Made by a program: the position numbers and the translations under genes. Below are positions 60,959-64,000 of a DNA stretch of 64,000 nt, piece by piece (the stretch's first letter is position 1; the number at the start of each line of letters is the position of its first letter). Source of the DNA: Spirodela intermedia (Eukaryota > Streptophyta > Magnoliopsida > Alismatales > Araceae). The notes under the pieces are model-generated. The model was not told the origin of the DNA, searched no databases, and was given only the letters and a program-made list of their open reading frames with translations. The stretch lies in assembly GCA_902729315.2 (NCBI GenBank), contig LR746266.1, positions 5,021,259-5,085,258 of the forward strand. Direction: 5' to 3'.

Positions 60959-61194
60959 GAAATGCGGCATTTTTTAATTCCACTACCCCCCTCGGAAATT
61001 TATTCCTTATGTGGTTTCGGCGTCACAGGTTACCTGAATGCAGGAGAATGGTCTCGGCGGCCTTACTAAGTCGTGATGACGTGGGATCTCGATATATCAC
61101 ACGGTCCCCCAGCGATCTGGATCAGATTCTCGGCGGCGGATAAGGCGCCGGCGGTGGAGGAGCTCTCAGCTCCGCAGCGGCGTTCCTCTCCTCC

Positions 61195-61677
61195 ATGGCT
61201 GCAGTTCAAGCTATACTGTGGCTGCCGGCAGCGGCCGCACCACCTCGCCGGCGATCCACAGGTGGCGGAGCTTCCCCGCGGCTCCGGCGGGTCCTCATCT
61301 GCCAGGCGAAGAGCTCCGAAAGCGGCAGCGCCAGCGAGGTCGCGGCGGCGGTTGGCGGGCTGGTGGCGAACCCGGTAATCGGGTACTCCCTCTACACGCT
61401 GAAGACGACGGGCTGTGGCCTGCCGCCGGGGCCCGGTGGCCTGCTTGGGGCGCTGGAAGGGGTGAGCTACCTCGTGGTGGCGGCCATCGTTGGGTGGTCG
61501 GCGTACACCAAGGCAAGGACGGGAACGGGCCTACCGAACGGGCCGCTGGGCTTGCTGGGAGCCGTCGAGGGCCTCTCCTATCTCACGGTGCTAGCCATCG
61601 CCGTGGTATTCGGCCTTCAGTTCCTGGACCGCGGCTACCTGCCGGGGCCCCTCCCCGGCGAGCAGTGCTTCGGCTGA
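61195..61677 (+). CDS. Small plastid membrane protein with internal duplication (RIQ/DUF1118-like)
   Basis: A single exon encodes 160 residues. The first 35-40 residues (MAAVQAILWLPAAAAPPRRR..., then RRVLICQAKSS) have the look of a chloroplast transit peptide with a V-x-C-x-A-like cleavage region. The mature part carries two related units: IGYSLYTLKTTGCGLPPGPG/GLLGALEGVSYL and VGWSAYTKARTGTGLPNGPL/GLLGAVEGLSYL, each with a hydrophobic helix. It ends with a further helix and LPGPLPGEQCFG. This resembles the plant DUF1118 proteins RIQ1/RIQ2, which sit in grana thylakoids and affect light-harvesting organisation and non-photochemical quenching. The family name is from memory and is less certain than the plastid membrane nature. 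Confidence 0.78.
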   Translation: MAAVQAILWLPAAAAPPRRRSTGGGASPRLRRVLICQAKSSESGSASEVAAAVGGLVANPVIGYSLYTLKTTGCGLPPGPGGLLGALEGVSYLVVAAIVGWSAYTKARTGTGLPNGPLGLLGAVEGLSYLTVLAIAVVFGLQFLDRGYLPGPLPGEQCFG

Positions 61678-62017
61678 GCGGCAGCGTCGTCTCTCTTCCT
61701 CCGGATCTTGAAGAAAGTTCACCGCTTTCACTAGCGCATTTATTTCCTGTACAATATCTCGCTTAAGCTGCAGTCTTCGCCTCCGGACCTCCACTTGGAG
61801 TAATTTTGGACTGACGCAGCGGTGATGACGAAGTTCTCTTCCTGAAACTGCCGCGTAGGCTTGACTTTGCCCGAACTTGATGAGCACGTTACCGCGTAGA
61901 CTTTCGTCGCGCCAACCCTGACAGGTGCTAAAGAAGCTTCCTACTCAGAAACCCAGAAAGGGCCGTTCCAGAATAAGAATCACTCCTCTTGGTGCGAAGT
62001 CGTGAGCGCCATCGGCG

Positions 62018-63307
62018 ATGGATCCACAACGCTGTACCAGACGAGACTTCAGCAGCAGCGCCGACGCCTCAGTGGAGAGCGTCGACACTGGGGAGTCGCA
62101 GTCCGAGTACTGCCCTTGTAAGATGGAGATGACCATAGATCAACGGCGAGAAGAGAGGGAAGAGAGGGCGAAGCGGCGTGCACGGCTCAAGGAGGAGGTA
62201 AACGCGATCATCAAGATGTCGAGGACACCACTCCGTGACATCGTCAGGGATCTCGTCCTGCCCCACCTCCCTGTGAAGACTCTCCTCCGTTTCAGAGCTG
62301 TGTCCAGCGAATGGAAACACCTGATTTCTCCCCCGATCTTCCGCCACTTCCAGTCCCGCACACACCGCACCGCCTCCGGCATATTCCGGTCGCTACTTCC
62401 GGGCGTCCAAGGCTACTTCCCGTTCGACCCTCTCGCCGGAGGGATTCCCGATCCCTTCCTCTCTTTCCTCCCCATGAGCCCCCCTTTCGCCGTCATCGCG
62501 TCCTCCAACGGCCTTCTCTGTTGCGCCGCGTTTCGCAACTTGTACTTCGTCTGCAACCCCTCTACCTCCGAGTGGGCTCGTCTACCGCTGCCGCCGGAGC
62601 ACCTGTTCCTAGAGGAACACGCCGGCTTCTCCGTCGAGGCGCTCGTCTTCGAGCCATCTCTCCATAATCTGGAGGAGAACTATGTGCTAGTTCGCAGCTA
62701 CCAAATATTCGACGACATCAGCTGCGTATACGGGTTCCAGATTTTCTCCTCCGAGACCCGCGTCTGGCGGACGTCGTCGGAAGTGTGCGCCACCGAGAAG
62801 TTCATCGAGAGCTCCGGCGTGTCCGCCGGAGGAGCGGCCTACTGGCGGACGACGATGCAAACGGTGGTTTCGTACGATCCTGCAACCGACTCTTGCTGTG
62901 CCATTCCATGGCCGCTGGGGGACGACCCGGATGCGGAGTGGCAGCTGGGGGAGATCAACGGCCGGCTCTGCTGCACCTGCGTGACGGATGACGCCGTTCA
63001 GGTATATGCGTTGGCTCCACCGGACCAGTGGGATCTCTTGGCCTCAATCCAGATCGTTGCCGGCGAAGGAGAAGACGACGGGGAGGAGGGCTCAGCGCCG
63101 CCGGTGTTCCGCCGCCGCCCGCGGCCTCTGCGGTTCCAGAGCAGGGAACCTGAGGTGCTGCTGTGGGAGTCCGAGCGGCTTGTGGGCTTGGACATCGTGA
63201 GCCGGAGACTAAGGGAGGCGTACGTGGCGCCCGATCAACCGTGGATAAGTCCTTACGCGGATTACGTGCCTCACATCAGCACCTTCGCTCGGGTGTTCCC
63301 GGTATAA
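62018..63307 (+). CDS. F-box protein with kelch/beta-propeller-like C-terminus
   Basis: A single exon encodes 429 residues. A charged N-terminal segment with a basic/acidic helix (about residues 42-66) precedes the F-box: LRDIVRDLVLPHLPVKTLLR, then FRAVSSEWKHLISPPIFRHF (about 70-112). The rest has features of F-box-associated domains: FAVIASSNGLLCC, YFVCNPSTSEWARLP, YGFQIFSSETRVWRTS, and a GGAAYWRT motif. Such proteins are substrate adaptors of SCF ubiquitin ligases, binding SKP1-like ASK proteins through the F-box. The substrate is unknown. A shorter form starting at an internal Met (residue 36 or 38) is possible. AATAAATAAAAT at about 63361-63372 is a suitable polyadenylation signal. Confidence 0.88.
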   Translation: MDPQRCTRRDFSSSADASVESVDTGESQSEYCPCKMEMTIDQRREEREERAKRRARLKEEVNAIIKMSRTPLRDIVRDLVLPHLPVKTLLRFRAVSSEWKHLISPPIFRHFQSRTHRTASGIFRSLLPGVQGYFPFDPLAGGIPDPFLSFLPMSPPFAVIASSNGLLCCAAFRNLYFVCNPSTSEWARLPLPPEHLFLEEHAGFSVEALVFEPSLHNLEENYVLVRSYQIFDDISCVYGFQIFSSETRVWRTSSEVCATEKFIESSGVSAGGAAYWRTTMQTVVSYDPATDSCCAIPWPLGDDPDAEWQLGEINGRLCCTCVTDDAVQVYALAPPDQWDLLASIQIVAGEGEDDGEEGSAPPVFRRRPRPLRFQSREPEVLLWESERLVGLDIVSRRLREAYVAPDQPWISPYADYVPHISTFARVFPV

Positions 63308-63596
63308 GGGATCCATGATCTCAAGTATATAAATCGAAGGGCCTCCGCATCGGGCTGTAAAATAAATAAAATACTTCCCGGGTACAGCATCATTACAACA
63401 ACATTCCTGAAATCCACCTTGCGGCCGTTCGTTACTTGTTGCCGAAGTGGCCCAGGTCCAACTTGCTGAGGTGGACCAGGGGGGAGTGGGTGTGCCTAGA
63501 TGCCCGCGTTGACTTGTGGAGAAGACGAACCAGGGTTAGTGGGCGAGGGTAAATCCCATAAGCCCGACTTGACTTGTTCCTCACGTTAAATCCAAT

Positions 63597-63853
63597 AACG
63601 AAAGGCTTCAACCTAATCTTGACATGGTGTCTCTCCGTGTATAACGCAGAATGAAAATGACGTTGACTTTTCGTTACCTTGCATACTTCCAGAGTGCAGT
63701 CGCTTCGACTTTCCTTGTTCCCCACTTGAGATCCAGTAAGATAAATAAACATGTGTATACATTAAAAACGAAAGGCTCCCACGTGATCTTGAAATGGTAA
63801 CTCTGCGTCTATAACGGGGAACTAAAAGGCGTTGACTTTCCGTGAGCCTTGCA
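63597..63853. repeat. Diverged direct repeat pair of about 87 bp
   Basis: Copies at 63597-63683 and 63767-63853 both read AACGAAAGGCT, then ATCTTGA, ATGGT, CT-CG-GT-TATAACG, CGTTGACTTT and CTTGCA. They are spaced 170 bp apart and roughly 75 percent alike by eye. Each contains a TTGAC W-box core. No gene is seen in 63308-64000. Confidence 0.7.
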
Positions 63854-64000
63854 GATCTTCAACCCGGCTACTGCTTTGAGCTGAGCTACCGACATCTAGA
63901 GGCGAATTACAAAGTGGTAGGAGACTGCGAGATGTGGATCCTCTCTTAAGGGAGATCGTCGCAGTAGCATCTCAACAGGCTTGTAACCCTTTGACAGGCA

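Overview
This is a nuclear segment of a flowering plant. The evidence is the gene set: intron-containing genes with GT-AG borders and plant-only families (IDD and PLATZ zinc fingers, OVATE protein, a TFIIB-like PTF2, chloroplast ClpP6, polyol transporters). Exons are GC-rich, especially at third positions, and some spacers are very AT-rich. This contrast fits a monocot or another GC-heterogeneous angiosperm, but I cannot name the species.

I support fifteen protein-coding genes. From left to right they are: an AT-rich, CpG-poor block (1-2.4 kb); a CYP72-clan cytochrome P450 (-); an INDETERMINATE-domain zinc-finger factor (-); a two-exon, 53-residue small subunit of serine palmitoyltransferase (-); the splicing factor U2AF65 in 13 coding exons (-); a PLATZ zinc-binding regulator (-). 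Next comes a gene-poor stretch of about 8 kb. It holds a 400-bp CT/CA low-complexity tract, a second AT-rich block and what looks like a decayed LTR element with almost no internal domain. Then follow an OVATE family protein (-), two tandem polyol/monosaccharide transporters (+), a DUF1195-like membrane protein (-), NUS1/LEW1 for dolichol synthesis (+), PTF2 (-), ClpP6 (-), an ANP32-like acidic LRR protein (+), a small plastid membrane protein resembling RIQ/DUF1118 (+) and an F-box protein (+).

The genes do not form one pathway. They are housekeeping functions (splicing, plastid proteolysis, sphingolipid and dolichol synthesis, transcription) mixed with developmental regulators. The only local family expansion is the transporter pair. 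I found no complete autonomous transposon and no convincing tRNA or rRNA gene.

Coding coordinates below span first to last coding base and include introns. Exon borders were set by hand from GT-AG sites, unbroken reading frame and family similarity. Family identifications rest on recognising conserved motifs, not on database searches.
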